Part shown: positions 37,194 through 48,300 of the stretch, one piece after another | How positions within the stretch are numbered: the stretch's first letter is position 1 | Layout of the letters: each line of letters starts with the position of its first letter | Source: Rhodopirellula halodulae | GTDB taxonomy: Bacteria; Planctomycetota; Planctomycetia; Pirellulales; Pirellulaceae | Direction of reading: 5' to 3' | Length of the DNA stretch: 64,000 bases | NCBI RefSeq assembly: GCF_020966775.1 | Contig: NZ_JAJKFV010000029.1 | Location: forward strand, 1,997,372 to 2,061,371 | Made by a program: the position numbers and the translations under genes | Notes under the pieces: generated by a model | What the model was told of the DNA's origin: nothing | Database searches by the model: none | What the model saw: the letters and a program-made list of their open reading frames with translations, nothing else

Positions 37194-38351
37194 ATGCGAC
37201 CGCGGCTTAAGTTCATCACGATCGGATTGACTTTGTTCATGACCGTCGTGTCGGCGATTTTGCCGACGTCCGTGTGGGCTTGCTTGTGGGACCGTGACAC
37301 GTTGGCGATGGAACGTCGTTTCTATCCGCACGCGCACGAGATGATTGCGGGGTTCTTTCCCAAACACTCCGACGCGTATTACGAATGGCGAATCGACGAT
37401 CGGTTGGCTGTTCCGGAAGAGTCGCGTTCACCAAGCGACTACGACGATTTGGCGGTCGCCTATGACAAGCTTGGGCAACATGACGAAGCCGTCGCTGTCA
37501 TGGAAAAGAAGCTAGAGCGTTTCCCAAAAGAAGGTCGCTATCAATCGGAAGCCAACCTGGGAACGTTTCTGATTCACGCGGGACGATATGCAGAAGGGCT
37601 TGTACATATCCAGCGAGCCATCGAGATCAATCCCGAAGCTCACTTTGGACGAGAGATCTACCAGCAATTGTTGGTCGAGTACCTGATCCAGCAAGAGTAC
37701 GAGCCAGAAGACTTGCCCATCGCAGCGTTGGATGCGAGACCGACCGGGTTCGCGAGTTTTATCATGCAACAGCGATCGCTTTCGGGCGACGAAGCCGAGG
37801 AAGAGTTGCATCGAGCGGCGGTTGGTGTGATGGGAATGATGCGATTCGGGCATCACGATTCGCCGGTTTTGCTGGAAGCCTTGGGTGATCTATTGGCAGG
37901 TGGTGACCCCGATGGCATGCATGATTCCAAAATGCTTTCGGCGAGAGCTTACCTGCAGGCCGCGTCGCGGGTGCAAGACGAGACCATCGCCTCGAAATAC
38001 CGAGAGAAGGCGGAGGCGACGCTGTTTGGTCAAATGAGTGTGGAGTTGCCAAACATTGAAGAAAGCTTGCGAGCAGAAACACGGTTGGCCAGTGATCTGC
38101 ATCAGCAGGTTGCGATGGACGAGGAGCGTTGGATCCGAGCGAACATTGACGTCGACGAGCAGTTCGCTCGCAAGTACCTCGAGGGACGGACTTATCAGTT
38201 GCCAATTGACGAACCGGTCGTCATTCGATCAGTGACGCGAATCGGTGTGAGTCGGATTTTGGTACTTGGGGTGATCGGTTTGGCTGTTGTGGGATTGGTT
38301 GGGTTTGTGTGGCGTCGCATTCGACGAGGTAACCGAATCGCCGCACATTGA
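37194..38351 (+). CDS. TPR-repeat protein with N-terminal signal and C-terminal TM
   Basis: A 385-aa protein. The chosen ATG follows AGGGGGAGAAA, an excellent ribosome site; the frame is open 11 codons earlier but without support. A signal-like segment (residues 6-32) is followed by TPR-type helices, clearest at YDDLAVAYDKLGQHDEAVAVMEK and LGTFLIHAGRYAEGLVHIQRAIEINPE (about 80-160). A C-terminal transmembrane helix (about 350-372, LVLGVIGLAVVGLVGFVW) and basic tail end it, so the TPR part probably faces the periplasm. The role is unknown, presumably protein-protein binding. Confidence 0.8.
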   Translation: MRPRLKFITIGLTLFMTVVSAILPTSVWACLWDRDTLAMERRFYPHAHEMIAGFFPKHSDAYYEWRIDDRLAVPEESRSPSDYDDLAVAYDKLGQHDEAVAVMEKKLERFPKEGRYQSEANLGTFLIHAGRYAEGLVHIQRAIEINPEAHFGREIYQQLLVEYLIQQEYEPEDLPIAALDARPTGFASFIMQQRSLSGDEAEEELHRAAVGVMGMMRFGHHDSPVLLEALGDLLAGGDPDGMHDSKMLSARAYLQAASRVQDETIASKYREKAEATLFGQMSVELPNIEESLRAETRLASDLHQQVAMDEERWIRANIDVDEQFARKYLEGRTYQLPIDEPVVIRSVTRIGVSRILVLGVIGLAVVGLVGFVWRRIRRGNRIAAH

Positions 38352-38375
38352 TGTTCATGTTTGCATCGGCGCATG

Positions 38376-38413
38376 AAAAACCCTCTTCCAACCGGGACGC
38401 GATTGAAAGAGGG
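38376..38413 (-). terminator. Intrinsic terminator for the minus-strand DUF1080 gene
   Basis: On the minus strand, CCCTCTT ... AAGAGGG (38407-38413 with 38381-38387) is followed by TTTTT at 38380-38376. It lies 25 bases after the stop of the minus-strand gene and also just after the convergent TPR gene. Confidence 0.75.
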
Positions 38414-38437
38414 CTGAGTCGTTCATCGGGTTGAAGA

Positions 38438-39802
38438 TTACTCTTCCGATTTCACCGGGAAGGAATCGCTCGCCACCAAGCCACGGTCGACAACCCAAAC
38501 GTTGCGGAAGCGAACGGGATCGGTGTGATTCTGCAAGAAGGTTTGAAGCGGCAAAGCTTCCTCGTCTTTACCTGCACCCGTGGGGCCTGGCAGGGCGACG
38601 TTGTCTTGAACCTTGACTCCGTTGACCCACGAGGTCACGTGAGCGGGGCGAAGTTTCTTACCGTTGGCACCGAATCGGGCCGCCGTGAATTGCACGTCGT
38701 AAGTTTGCCAAACCAAAGGTGGGAACGCCATGTTCAGACGCGGCGGCTTGAATCGGTAAAGAGCACCCAACCCGTTGAACACTCGCTCGGTGCCGAACGA
38801 ATCAAGGATTTGACATTCGTAGCGGCTTTGCAGATAGATGCCGCTGTTGCCTCGTTTTTGTCCTTGCATTCCCGGCATGTGTGGGATGCGATATTCCAGG
38901 TGCAGATCAAAGTCGGTCAGCAACCAATTGATGTTGGCACCTTGCTTCAGCAGTTTTTGGTCGTCCATGTTGGCTTGGGTGAATTCGTCCGTGTTGGTGC
39001 CATCGAACAACACCAACGCGTTTTCGGGTGCCTTCGCTCCCATCGTGGGACTGGTGCGGTTTACCCGAGGCAGATCGCCCAAGGAGGCACCTTCCATGTT
39101 GATCAGCCGGCACTGTTCGGGGCCCGCGAACAACGCCCACGGTCCACCCGAGAGCACCAGCGTGTCACCGTTGCGACGACCGATCAATCGAAGCTGAGTT
39201 GACTCGTCAAACTCTTTGTCACCGGGCAAGCCGCCTTCGTAGGCGAGTGCTTCGAATTGCCCCGAACCCAGGGTTCGAATTTGAACGCCAAAGCGACGCT
39301 TGCCGGTTGAGTCAGAACTGTCCGCCTCGTCATCGTTCTTGCTGGCGGTGGGCATCGTGATGTCGCCGACGTATTCCCCGACCAGACTGAAATCGGTCGC
39401 GGCGGGGCCGTCGGTCGGTGGCAAGGTCCAAACACCTTTTTCGAGCCACACTGGGTCAGGTTGCGGCTTCGCGGGTGCGGCTTCCTTCTCAGATGCGTCT
39501 TTCTCGGGAGCATCCTTCTCCGGGGCATCTTGTTTCGGCTCGTCTTTTGCTTTCTCCTTCGCGTCGCCTTCTGATTTTGCGGGTTGTTCCGGCTTCTTTT
39601 CAGCCGGTTTCGACTCGGTTTTGCCTTGGTCGTCAGCCGGTTTCGTTTCGGCCGCTTTGTCGGCGGCTGGTTGGTCCTTTTCCTGAGCGGAAATGGAGGC
39701 GAAATTGGCGGTCGTCAGAAACAGTGCTACCAAGCCCAAAATGACGTGATTTGCACGCAAGATGGAGCGTTCTGGGGTCGCGTGAAAGGGTCGGAATGAC
39801 AT
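38438..39802 (-). CDS. Secreted DUF1080 protein with long Lys/Glu/Ala/Pro linker
   Basis: The 454-aa product has a signal peptide (hydrophobic residues 20-39, SAQ end) and then a low-complexity linker of about 80 residues rich in Lys, Glu, Ala, Asp and Pro, with short repeats of the type DAPEK. A mid region (about 125-240) is a beta-rich domain, and the C-terminal 210 residues are a DUF1080 domain (ALVLFDGTNTDEF, DFDLHLEYRIP, NSGIYLQSRYECQILDSF, VWVVDRGL). The family includes 3-keto-disaccharide hydrolases. It is a likely paralogue of the protein at 17995-18690 but with added domains. Confidence 0.88.
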   Translation of the reverse strand: MSFRPFHATPERSILRANHVILGLVALFLTTANFASISAQEKDQPAADKAAETKPADDQGKTESKPAEKKPEQPAKSEGDAKEKAKDEPKQDAPEKDAPEKDASEKEAAPAKPQPDPVWLEKGVWTLPPTDGPAATDFSLVGEYVGDITMPTASKNDDEADSSDSTGKRRFGVQIRTLGSGQFEALAYEGGLPGDKEFDESTQLRLIGRRNGDTLVLSGGPWALFAGPEQCRLINMEGASLGDLPRVNRTSPTMGAKAPENALVLFDGTNTDEFTQANMDDQKLLKQGANINWLLTDFDLHLEYRIPHMPGMQGQKRGNSGIYLQSRYECQILDSFGTERVFNGLGALYRFKPPRLNMAFPPLVWQTYDVQFTAARFGANGKKLRPAHVTSWVNGVKVQDNVALPGPTGAGKDEEALPLQTFLQNHTDPVRFRNVWVVDRGLVASDSFPVKSEE

Positions 39803-39884
39803 ACTCGAGCAGGTCTCGTGCTTTCAGGGAGGTGGGCTGTCTGGGGGGAAGAGACATTCTAGTTCAATTGCGGATAGATGCAGC

Positions 39885-42800
39885 ATGGGACCGAAGCAAA
39901 GTTTGGCGGCGGAGCCGTCAGTGACTCGACAACCGATCTCCGTTCGTGGGTGTCGTGTGCACAATCTGCAGGACGTGGATGTCGACATTCCTCGGGGGAA
40001 GCTGGTCGTCATCTGTGGGTTGTCGGGCAGCGGAAAAACGTCGCTGGCATTGGACACGTTGTATGCCGAGGGGCAACGCAGCTACATCGAGAGCTTCTCG
40101 GCCTACACGCGGCAGTATCTCAACCAACTAGACAAACCGGACTGCGATCGTATTTCGGGAATTCCGCCGGCGATCGCGGTGACGCGAGCTTCTGCGGTCA
40201 AGACGAACCGAAGCACGGTGGCCACGTCCACGGAAATCGCAGAACACCTGCGACTGCTCTTTGCCCGAGCCTCCGAATTGATTTGTCACCAATGCGGTCA
40301 GCCCGTTGTGATCGACAGCCCCCAAAGTGTTGCGGCGGCCATGAGTGACCCCGCCGCAGGAATCCAACGAGCCATCGTTGGTTTCGAAATTTGGTTGCCC
40401 AATCGCAAAGCCGCCTCGGAAATTCTGCTGGGATTGCAACAGGAAGGTTTCGTCCGCTTGGTTCTCAAAGGAGAAACCTTTCAGTTGTCGGACGACGACC
40501 GGTCGAAAATGGCCAAACGGATCGGCACCAAAGGAGCCACTGCATTGGTCGTCGTGGACCGTTTGTCCGCCAGTTCAGAAATTTCGCGTTGGACTGAGTC
40601 CTTGGAAACGTCCATGACCGAAGGCAACGGTCGCGCGGTGGTGCTGTTCCAAGCGGAAGATGACGGTCCACATTCGTCGCTGTCAACGCAAACAGTGGAT
40701 GGCCGCGAAATGCGGCAACGCGTTGCCAGTGATCGGCATCGTTGTGATCGGTGCGACATTGATTACCCCGATCCGGTTCCGCGAGCGTTCAATTTCAATC
40801 ATCCGATGGGCGCTTGTCCCGAGTGTGAAGGGTTTGGGGATGTGATCGGTGTGGACATGGATCGAGTGGTTCCAGACAAGTCCAAAACGCTTCGTGAAGG
40901 AGCCATCGCACCATGGAACGCACCGTCCTATCAGCATGAATTGCATGAACTACTTGCGCTGGCGGATGATTACGATTTACCGGTCGATGTGCCGTTTTCA
41001 AAACTAAAAAAGAAACACCTCAAACTGATTCACCACGGCGTGCCTGAACGCAAGTTTGGCGGACTGGACGGCTTCTTCGCTTGGTTGGATCGCAAGAAGT
41101 ACAAGATGCACATTCGCGTCTTTGCCTCGCGATATCGCAGCTATCGGACTTGCCCGGCTTGTGAAGGAGCGAGACTGAAACCCGAGTCGCTGGCGTACAA
41201 AATCGGTGGGAAAAGCATCTCTGAATTGTTGGCGATGCGATGCGACGAGCTGGACGGGTTCTTGGCCCACTGGTTCCCGAGCGATGTTTCGTCCAATTCG
41301 GAGGAAGCATTTGCGGACGAAGACAATACGGTGGACGAAGCCCAGGCGGTGGGGGAAGCCCTGATCGGCTACCAAACGCGAGCGGAACTCGCCGCAGCGG
41401 ACCAACAACGTCGCAGCACCATCGCACATGAACCCGTTCGTCAAATTCGCGATCGATTGCGTTACCTCGATCAAGTCGGGCTGGGCTATCTGCAACTCAG
41501 TCGGACGCTTCGTACATTGTCGGGAGGCGAAACACAACGCATCGCGTTGACGTTGGCTCTGGGCAGCACATTGGTTGGCATGTTGTATGTGTTGGACGAA
41601 CCCACCGCGGGACTTCACCCGGCTGATGTGGAGCAATTGGTGCGGGCAATCGCCGAGCTTCGTGATCGCGGCAACACGGTGGTCGTGGTCGAGCACAACG
41701 ATGCGTTGATCCAAATGGCGGACCGGGTGGTGGAGGTTGGCCCGGGCGCCGGTGTGGGCGGTGGTCATATCACGTTTGAGGGAACGCCCAAGCAATTGAT
41801 CGCCAATCGGAACAGCTTGACGGGGCGATACCTCGGCAAGAATCGAAAGAAGACTCTCGCATTTGACCTGGAAGACGGACGTGCTCCGTCGGGCGAGATT
41901 GCGTTGCACGGTGCCAGTGGACACAACCTGCAAGACATCGATGTTGCGTTTCCACTGGGGTGCTTGACCGTGGTCACCGGTCGATCCGGCAGTGGCAAGA
42001 GTTCGCTGATTCACGACACCTTGTTCGGTGCCGTTTCGATTCGATTGGCCGAACGTCGTGGGGAAGTCCCCTCGGCCGACGTCGTCGCGGGGACGCTGCC
42101 GTTTCGATCTTTGAAAGGCGAGCACGCGGTGGATGACTGCTTGCTGGTGGATCAATCACCCATCAGTCGCAGTCCACGAAGTTGCCCCGTCACCTTCGCC
42201 AAGGCGTTTGATCCGATTCGACAAGCCTTCGCGGCAACGGTGGACGCGAAGATAAGGAATTTCAAACCGGGGCATTTCAGTTTCAATTCCTCCGCCGGCC
42301 AGTGTTCCACATGTGAGGGCGCGGGAGTTCAGACGATCGACATGCAGTTCATGGCCGATGTCTCCATGCGATGTGGCGAGTGTCGCGGCAAACGATATCG
42401 CGAAGAGGTGCTGCAGGTGCGTTATCGCGATCGAACGATTGCGGACGTCTTGGAGATGACCGTTCGCGAAGCCAGCGACTTTTTTCGTGAAATGCCGAAG
42501 GTTCAGAACAAGCTGCAGCGTTTGATCGACGTCGGGCTGGACTATGTGGCTTTGGGCCAACCGGCGACGACTTTGTCCAGCGGCGAGGCACAGCGGCTGA
42601 AGTTGGCGGCATTCTTAGCGGGATCGAGCAAAAAGCGAACGCTGTTTCTGATGGACGAACCCACGACCGGATTGCACTTCGACGATATTCAACGCTTGCT
42701 GAAATGCTTTGATGCGTTGATCAGCGAGGGACATTCGCTGATCGTGATTGAGCATCATCCGATGTTGATGGCAGCCGCCGACCAAATCATCGAAATTGGG

Positions 42801-42911
42801 CCCGGTGCGGCCGAGGACGGCGGACGCATCGTCGCCGCTGGAACCCGCGACGAAGTTGCCTCGGTCAACGATAGCCTGACCGGTGAAATTCTTCGCGGGA
42901 TGTTGAGCTAG
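39885..42911 (+). CDS. uvrA: UvrA-family ABC ATPase (excinuclease subunit A or paralogue)
   Basis: A 1008-aa protein with two ABC modules, the layout of UvrA, which scans DNA for damage with UvrB. The first Walker A is GLSGSGKT at residues 45-52 and the first ABC signature is [11 protein letters not shown]; the second set is GRSGSGKS and [11 protein letters not shown]. Zinc-ligand pairs appear as CHQC, CDRC/CPEC, CPAC and CSTC/CGEC. The segment after the first Walker A reads [19 protein letters not shown] where typical UvrA has a QK...NPRSTVGT motif, so this may be a diverged paralogue rather than the main repair protein. The length is slightly above the usual 940 residues. Confidence 0.87.
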   Translation: MGPKQSLAAEPSVTRQPISVRGCRVHNLQDVDVDIPRGKLVVICGLSGSGKTSLALDTLYAEGQRSYIESFSAYTRQYLNQLDKPDCDRISGIPPAIAVTRASAVKTNRSTVATSTEIAEHLRLLFARASELICHQCGQPVVIDSPQSVAAAMSDPAAGIQRAIVGFEIWLPNRKAASEILLGLQQEGFVRLVLKGETFQLSDDDRSKMAKRIGTKGATALVVVDRLSASSEISRWTESLETSMTEGNGRAVVLFQAEDDGPHSSLSTQTVDGREMRQRVASDRHRCDRCDIDYPDPVPRAFNFNHPMGACPECEGFGDVIGVDMDRVVPDKSKTLREGAIAPWNAPSYQHELHELLALADDYDLPVDVPFSKLKKKHLKLIHHGVPERKFGGLDGFFAWLDRKKYKMHIRVFASRYRSYRTCPACEGARLKPESLAYKIGGKSISELLAMRCDELDGFLAHWFPSDVSSNSEEAFADEDNTVDEAQAVGEALIGYQTRAELAAADQQRRSTIAHEPVRQIRDRLRYLDQVGLGYLQLSRTLRTLSGGETQRIALTLALGSTLVGMLYVLDEPTAGLHPADVEQLVRAIAELRDRGNTVVVVEHNDALIQMADRVVEVGPGAGVGGGHITFEGTPKQLIANRNSLTGRYLGKNRKKTLAFDLEDGRAPSGEIALHGASGHNLQDIDVAFPLGCLTVVTGRSGSGKSSLIHDTLFGAVSIRLAERRGEVPSADVVAGTLPFRSLKGEHAVDDCLLVDQSPISRSPRSCPVTFAKAFDPIRQAFAATVDAKIRNFKPGHFSFNSSAGQCSTCEGAGVQTIDMQFMADVSMRCGECRGKRYREEVLQVRYRDRTIADVLEMTVREASDFFREMPKVQNKLQRLIDVGLDYVALGQPATTLSSGEAQRLKLAAFLAGSSKKRTLFLMDEPTTGLHFDDIQRLLKCFDALISEGHSLIVIEHHPMLMAAADQIIEIGPGAAEDGGRIVAAGTRDEVASVNDSLTGEILRGMLS

Positions 42912-42990
42912 AGGATTCGTCCGTTGCAACCAAAACGGCAACGGCAAACCTTGGCATGGTGGTTCCAGACGATGGACGCTGAGTTTCCGA

Positions 42991-43881
42991 CTAGAGACGG
43001 CAATTGTTCAGCGTCATCTCAAAGATGCCCGATGCACCGATGTCTTTGAGCTTTTCCATCACTTCCACGACTTCTTTGCGACGGACCATGACTTGGACCG
43101 CACACCACTGTTGGTCTTCCAAAGAGTTGATCGTTGGTGAGTTGTAACCGGGCGTGATCTTTTCCGCTTCGCTCAGCTTCGCACGCGGCACGTTGTACTC
43201 GACCAACGAGTAATCGCGGGCGAGCACGACACCCTCCAAGCGAGACACCAAACGATCCGCGACGTCTTGGCAACGATGGGAATCGTTCTGCACCAAAACT
43301 GTTTCGTAATGACCGATCTCTTCCAAAATGCGGAGTCGATTGGCGGCGAGCGTGCTGCCGGTTTCCACCAAGTCAACGATGGCGTCGGCGACGCCCAGAC
43401 GGATCATTGCCTCGACGCTGCCGGACAACGAAACCAGATGTGCTTTGGCATTTTTCTTCGCCAGGTATTGCTCGGTGACATGCGGGAAGCTGGTCGCGAT
43501 CCGTTTGCCATCGAGCTGCGAAGCATCCGTGATGTCGGCGTCGTCGGGAACGCAAAACGCCAACCGGCAACGTCCCACCCCAAACGCCATTCGTTGCTCG
43601 ACGTCCGCGCCGGCTTCCTCGACCAAGTCGCTGCCGGTGATCCCCATGTCGATCGCCCCTTCGGCACACAGCGTCGGGATGTCGTCCGTACGCAGGAAGA
43701 TCAGGTCGATCGGCAGACCGCTGACGCGTGCGAACAAGCCGCGGTTTTGGCGGCGAAAGCTCAAGCCCGCTTGGTTCAGCAGTCCGGTGGCCAGTTCACT
43801 CAGCCGTCCTTTGCTGGGGACACCCAAACGCAGGAAACTGTTCGAGTCCGTTTGATTGCCGGGGGGGGCCAAGGTCGTCAT
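42991..43881 (-). CDS. hisG: ATP phosphoribosyltransferase
   Basis: HisG starts histidine synthesis by joining ATP and PRPP. The 296-aa length corresponds to the long form with a C-terminal regulatory ACT-like domain (about residues 215-296, VMVRRKEVVEVMEKLKDIGASGIFEM). The N-terminal part shows LGVPSKGRL, EGAIDMGITGSDLV and DLVETGSTLAANRL, the PRPP-binding loop. Histidine feedback is expected through the C-terminal domain. hisE lies 103 bases upstream in the same direction. Confidence 0.96.
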   Translation of the reverse strand: MTTLAPPGNQTDSNSFLRLGVPSKGRLSELATGLLNQAGLSFRRQNRGLFARVSGLPIDLIFLRTDDIPTLCAEGAIDMGITGSDLVEEAGADVEQRMAFGVGRCRLAFCVPDDADITDASQLDGKRIATSFPHVTEQYLAKKNAKAHLVSLSGSVEAMIRLGVADAIVDLVETGSTLAANRLRILEEIGHYETVLVQNDSHRCQDVADRLVSRLEGVVLARDYSLVEYNVPRAKLSEAEKITPGYNSPTINSLEDQQWCAVQVMVRRKEVVEVMEKLKDIGASGIFEMTLNNCRL

Positions 43882-43984
43882 GGAATGTCAGGAAGATCGA
43901 GATCCGAAGCGGGGAGAGGCGAAAATCGTAATCGCTCGTCCTGATTTTTGGCAGGTCCCTGCCGCAATCCCCGCGAGATCTGGT

Positions 43985-44347
43985 CTAAGAATCGGTGGAG
44001 TCAGAATCCTTTTTCGCGGGTCGCGAAGCTTTTTCGACCAATCCAGACGTGCCCTCACGGCGGGCGAGTTCCGCGGCGACTTCGTCCAGCTCGATGCCTC
44101 GCCACGCCATCAAGACCATCGCGTGGTAGATCAAGTCGCCGGCTTCGTAGATCGCGTGTTGACGGCCGGCTTCATCGGGTTCGTCCGCCGCTTCGATCAG
44201 TTCCTCGGCTTCTTCGCGAATCTTCTTGCCAATCGCTTCGGCACCGCCATTCATCAGCTTGGTGGTGTAGGAGCCTTCCGGTCGCTCGGCCGCTCGCGTT
44301 CGCAGGGTGGACATCAGGCGATCCAGTGGCAGCAACGAGTCAGGCAT
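43985..44347 (-). CDS. hisE: Phosphoribosyl-ATP pyrophosphatase
   Basis: The product (120 aa from the chosen ATG) hydrolyses PR-ATP to PR-AMP, the second step of histidine synthesis. HisE motifs are GSYTTKLMNGGAEAIGKKIREEAEELI and YEAGDLIYHAMVLM, which form the all-alpha NTP-pyrophosphatase metal site. No HisI domain is fused. The frame continues upstream for another ATG at 44389, but that leader is Thr/Pro-rich and not family-like. Followed by hisG. Confidence 0.93.
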   Translation of the reverse strand: MPDSLLPLDRLMSTLRTRAAERPEGSYTTKLMNGGAEAIGKKIREEAEELIEAADEPDEAGRQHAIYEAGDLIYHAMVLMAWRGIELDEVAAELARREGTSGLVEKASRPAKKDSDSTDS

Positions 44348-44552
44348 GGGGTTCCCAGAGGTCGGCGTGGGGCGAGTGAACGTCGACAACCTTACTCAGG
44401 CAAACGAAGAATCGGAACCCACCGGTCGTGACGACCCGAGGATTCCGATGGTTGAGATGCGAGGTGAGTCGCAGGCGGTTAGCGGAGACTTACGCAAAAG
44501 CTGAGCTCGCCAACCCGTTCGCTTTCGGATGATTGGATCACCAAAGCCTGTC

Positions 44553-45071
44553 TCACCAAGGAACGATGGGGTTCTGCGTTGGTGGGCAGTACGGTTGCGG
44601 CTGAGGCACCCAGCGGCGATCGACGGCCTTCGCGTGACTATGGCTCGACTGGCCGAACCACGAATTCGCGGTCGAGTCCGATCGGGCGTTGGCCCAGTTG
44701 CCAAGTGCCTTGGCCGTGCTGCTGCTGTTGGAGTAGCCACCGAAGGTTCGAGCGGTGGAATTGGCGTGCGATCGAGCACCATAGCCGTTGGCGATCGAAC
44801 GCCCGTTGCTGATCGCAACGCCGCCGTTTGCGAAGGCGGAACTGTTTCCGCTGGCGAAGCCGCCGTTGCGACCGCTACCTCGCATGTCGGCTCGGGCGAA
44901 GCCGCCGTTGGTGGCGTAGGATCGGGCGTTCAGTCGCGTGTTGCCGCGGCCGCTGGCGGTTGAAATCGCCGTGCCTCCGTTGGAATAGCTGCTGGCGGTG
45001 ACCTGGGCGTTGGCTTCGGCGGTGAACAAGCAGATGGCTGCTACTGCGACGGCGATGAGACGAGCGGACAT
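44553..45071 (-). CDS. Secreted Asn/Gly/Ser/Ala-rich repetitive protein
   Basis: No family recognised. The 172-aa product has a clean signal peptide (MSARLIAVAVAAICLFTAEANAQ) and then a low-complexity body made of Asn-Gly-Gly and Ala/Ser/Thr units (SNGGTAIS, TNGGFARA, RNGGFASG, ANGGVAIS). Spacing is irregular but about 10-15 residues. The end is Pro-rich (PQPQPYCPP). A protein of similar style lies at 49333-49836. Such repeats suggest a surface or matrix protein; this is inference. Confidence 0.7.
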   Translation of the reverse strand: MSARLIAVAVAAICLFTAEANAQVTASSYSNGGTAISTASGRGNTRLNARSYATNGGFARADMRGSGRNGGFASGNSSAFANGGVAISNGRSIANGYGARSHANSTARTFGGYSNSSSTAKALGNWANARSDSTANSWFGQSSHSHAKAVDRRWVPQPQPYCPPTQNPIVPW

Positions 45072-45329
45072 GGTTGGGTTCCTCAGTCAGAGAGTTTCAA
45101 AGAATTTTCAAGACGTTGTTGTCTTCACCGGACCCTTGCGAGAAACCCGCGGATTGCCCCTCACTCAATCAAAATGTTTTTCCACTTTTTTCCTGACGAG
45201 ATCTTCTGGGGCCGCGATGGACGACGCGAAAAGTTGGGTTTCGGGTAAGCTTCCTTCAAGCCAGAAACGACGGTTTCCGCCCATCTGCGAAGGTGCGGCC
45301 AGTTGCCACCGAACGAATGAGGACCCGTT

Positions 45330-48300
45330 TTGTCGAATGAGAAGCAAGCGATCGCGGAGGACATTTTCTTCGACGCCATCGAATTGCCCTCCGAGAAACG
45401 CGAGGCTTTCTTGCAGGAACGATGCGGCGACGATGCGACGCTCCTGGCAATCGTTCGCGATTTGATCGCGGCGGACGAGGCCGCCCAAGGAGATCCGTTT
45501 TTGCAGTCTCGGTTCATGCCGGCGTCGCCATTGATGCAGATGCGGGGCGAGGAGTTCGGGGATACGAGCGATGGCGTTCCAACGGAGTACGAGGCCGTTC
45601 GTGAGACCGCTCGTTTCGAGATTCTCTCTCGCCACGAAGAAGGCGGCTTGGGTGAAGTTTTGGTGGCACACGATCGACAACTCGATCGGGAAGTGGCGAT
45701 CAAGCAGATACGACCTCAATGGAATGGCCACGAAGAAGCCAACGCTCGGTTTCTTCGCGAAGCCGAATTGACTGGAAGGTTGGAGCATCCCGGCATCGTC
45801 CCCGTCTACGCGATGGGAACATGGAAGGACGGACGGCCGTTCTACGCGATGCGTTTCATCGAGGGAAAAACGCTCCGCGAAGTGATTCACGAACATCGTG
45901 AAAAGTTGACTGCTTTGTCACCGTCAGATGTTTCATCGGTGAACGAACCGACTCGTGCGTTGCGAGATTTGCTGAATCGCTTTGTCGACGTTTGCAACAC
46001 GATCGAGTACGCCCACAGTCGCCGGATCATTCACCGCGACATCAAACCGGCCAACATCATGATCGGGCCGTATGGCGAGACGCTGGTGGTGGATTGGGGG
46101 TTGGCCAAGCAATTGGATGTACCGGAAGTTGATGGTCAAACCGGGGTGACGGATCAGAGCATCGCAACCGACAGTTCCACCGGTAGCGGTTCGCGAAACG
46201 GGTCCAATCACACGCGTGTCGGCGGCACAGTGGGGACGCCTCAATACATGAGCCCTGAACAGGCTCAAGGAAGAACGGACGAAGTCGGTATCGCGACCGA
46301 CGTGTATCTGCTGGGGGCAACGCTCTATCAAATTTTGACAGGCTCGCCGCCTCATCAAGATGATTCCGTCAGCCAGATTTTGCATCGGATTGAACAAGAC
46401 CAAATTGTTCCGCCGCGTCAGATCGATTCGAATGTGCCGGAGCCTTTGCAGGCGATCTGTCTGCACGCGATGGCGACTCGGCCGGCCGATCGGTACTCAA
46501 AGGCATCTGAATTGGCCGCGGATGTGGAACGATGGCTCGCTGATGAACCCGTGTCGGTTTTTCATGATCCGCTTCCAGTGCGGATGGGGCGTTGGGGGCG
46601 AAAGCATCGAACAATCGTGACCAGTGGGGCGGTTGCCGCCTTGTTATTGATGATCGGTTCCGTGGTCGGTGCGGGTATCTGGAGCTACGAAAGTTCTCGC
46701 AGAATCGCGGTCGAACGCGAACGGAACTTGAAGGAATTGGAGCTGCGAATCGCACGATCCAATCGGCTCAATGAAATTCGCAACGCCGTGGATTCGGCGT
46801 GGCAGGTCGCGACGCGAGAGATCGAGGTGAACCGATTTGAATCCGCGTTGGGTGTTTTGCAGCGGGCCCTGGTGACGCTGGAGGACCAAAGCGAAATGGA
46901 GTCGGCACGCGAACGCATCGCCGCGAAGGCTTCGCGATTGCAGCAACTGGTGACGTTCTATGACCAAGCGGAAAAGTCCGAGCAATTCGGCATCATGAGC
47001 CGCGATACTCAGGGCATCATGGCCGCCTCGGCGGCACTCAAGTCGTTGAATATTTGGCATCAGCGAGATTGGTGGAATCATTTGCCCGATGAAGACTTGT
47101 CACCACTGCAGCAGGAACAATTGCGATGGGACGCTTACCAACAATGGATCGTCTTGAATGGTTTGTTGGTGAAAACCATTGGCACGCGATTGTTTGGCGT
47201 GATGCAGGCATCGGAATCGAACTCCGAGTCCAACGATCGGTTGTGGAAAGCGGTGTTGGCGATGCAGACCAAAGCCGGAATCGCGGAAGCGGAAGCTTCC
47301 AAAGTCGTGAGTCAACGAATTGATTTGTTCCGGCAGGCCGAAGCGGTTCGCTGGTATCGTGGGATCGCGAATTTTCGTTTGGGCGAAGGCAAGTGGGTCA
47401 AGGCGGAGGAACTCAATACCGCTCGCAATGCGGCTGACGCGCAGAAGATCGGCATGATGTGTTTGTTGTCGGCGATGGACCCGTCCTTTCGAGTTGTCTT
47501 TCAAGACTACAAACACCGTGACGCGGTGACGGCGGGGTTGGAGCTTTTCGAGCGTTCCGCTTCGCTGCGCCCCAATCACTATTGGACGCAATTGACGCTC
47601 GCGCATATGCAGTACTTTTCGGCGATCCAACAACCGAAACTCGATTGGACGAGTTACTCGTTGGCCATTCAAACGTTTGGGCGATGCATCGCCATCAATC
47701 CGGAAAACTGCTTTGGCTACGCGGACCGCGCGGCGTTGTACCGCATGCAAACGGATTTGCTGCGAGACGACGAGACATTGGACGAATCAACCCGCGACGA
47801 ACGGGTGGAAGACCTGTTGCTATGGAGCATGCAGGACGCGGAGAAGGCTTACCGATTGGCCGATGAACAGCCTTGGGTCGGTTGGGTGTATGGAATGACG
47901 CTAGCGGCGATCGATCAAAACGAACGTGCGATCGATGTGTTTTTGGAAACGTGTCGGCAGTCGTTGTCGTTGGTTCCTGTGATGGATTCATCGCTCGTTG
48001 CGGCGGAAGATTTGCGTGGACGATCGGACGCGGTTCGATACGCCGAGCGGATGGTTGAGCTGCATCCGAACGAACCGATTTATCGAACGTTGTTAGCATC
48101 CATTCATTTGACTCGTCAGCAAAACGAGTTGGCGGAGGAAGTCCTTCAAACACTGTTCGACAGCCAATCAATTCAACAACTCACACCGCGTTTGATGGCA
48201 CACACCTACGCGGTCCGAGGAATGATTGAACTTTCCCGAGAGGCGATCGGAAACGCGGCGGACGATTTCGAAAAGGCGATCATGTTGGATGCGCACCATT

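Noticed and set aside
41004-42155. 383-codon minus-strand open frame inside the UvrA gene
   Set aside because: Antisense shadow of the ABC domains.
42921-42944. CCGTTG/CAACGG stem between the UvrA gene and hisG
   Set aside because: Only 6 bp, with a 12-base loop and no T run; too weak to call as a terminator.
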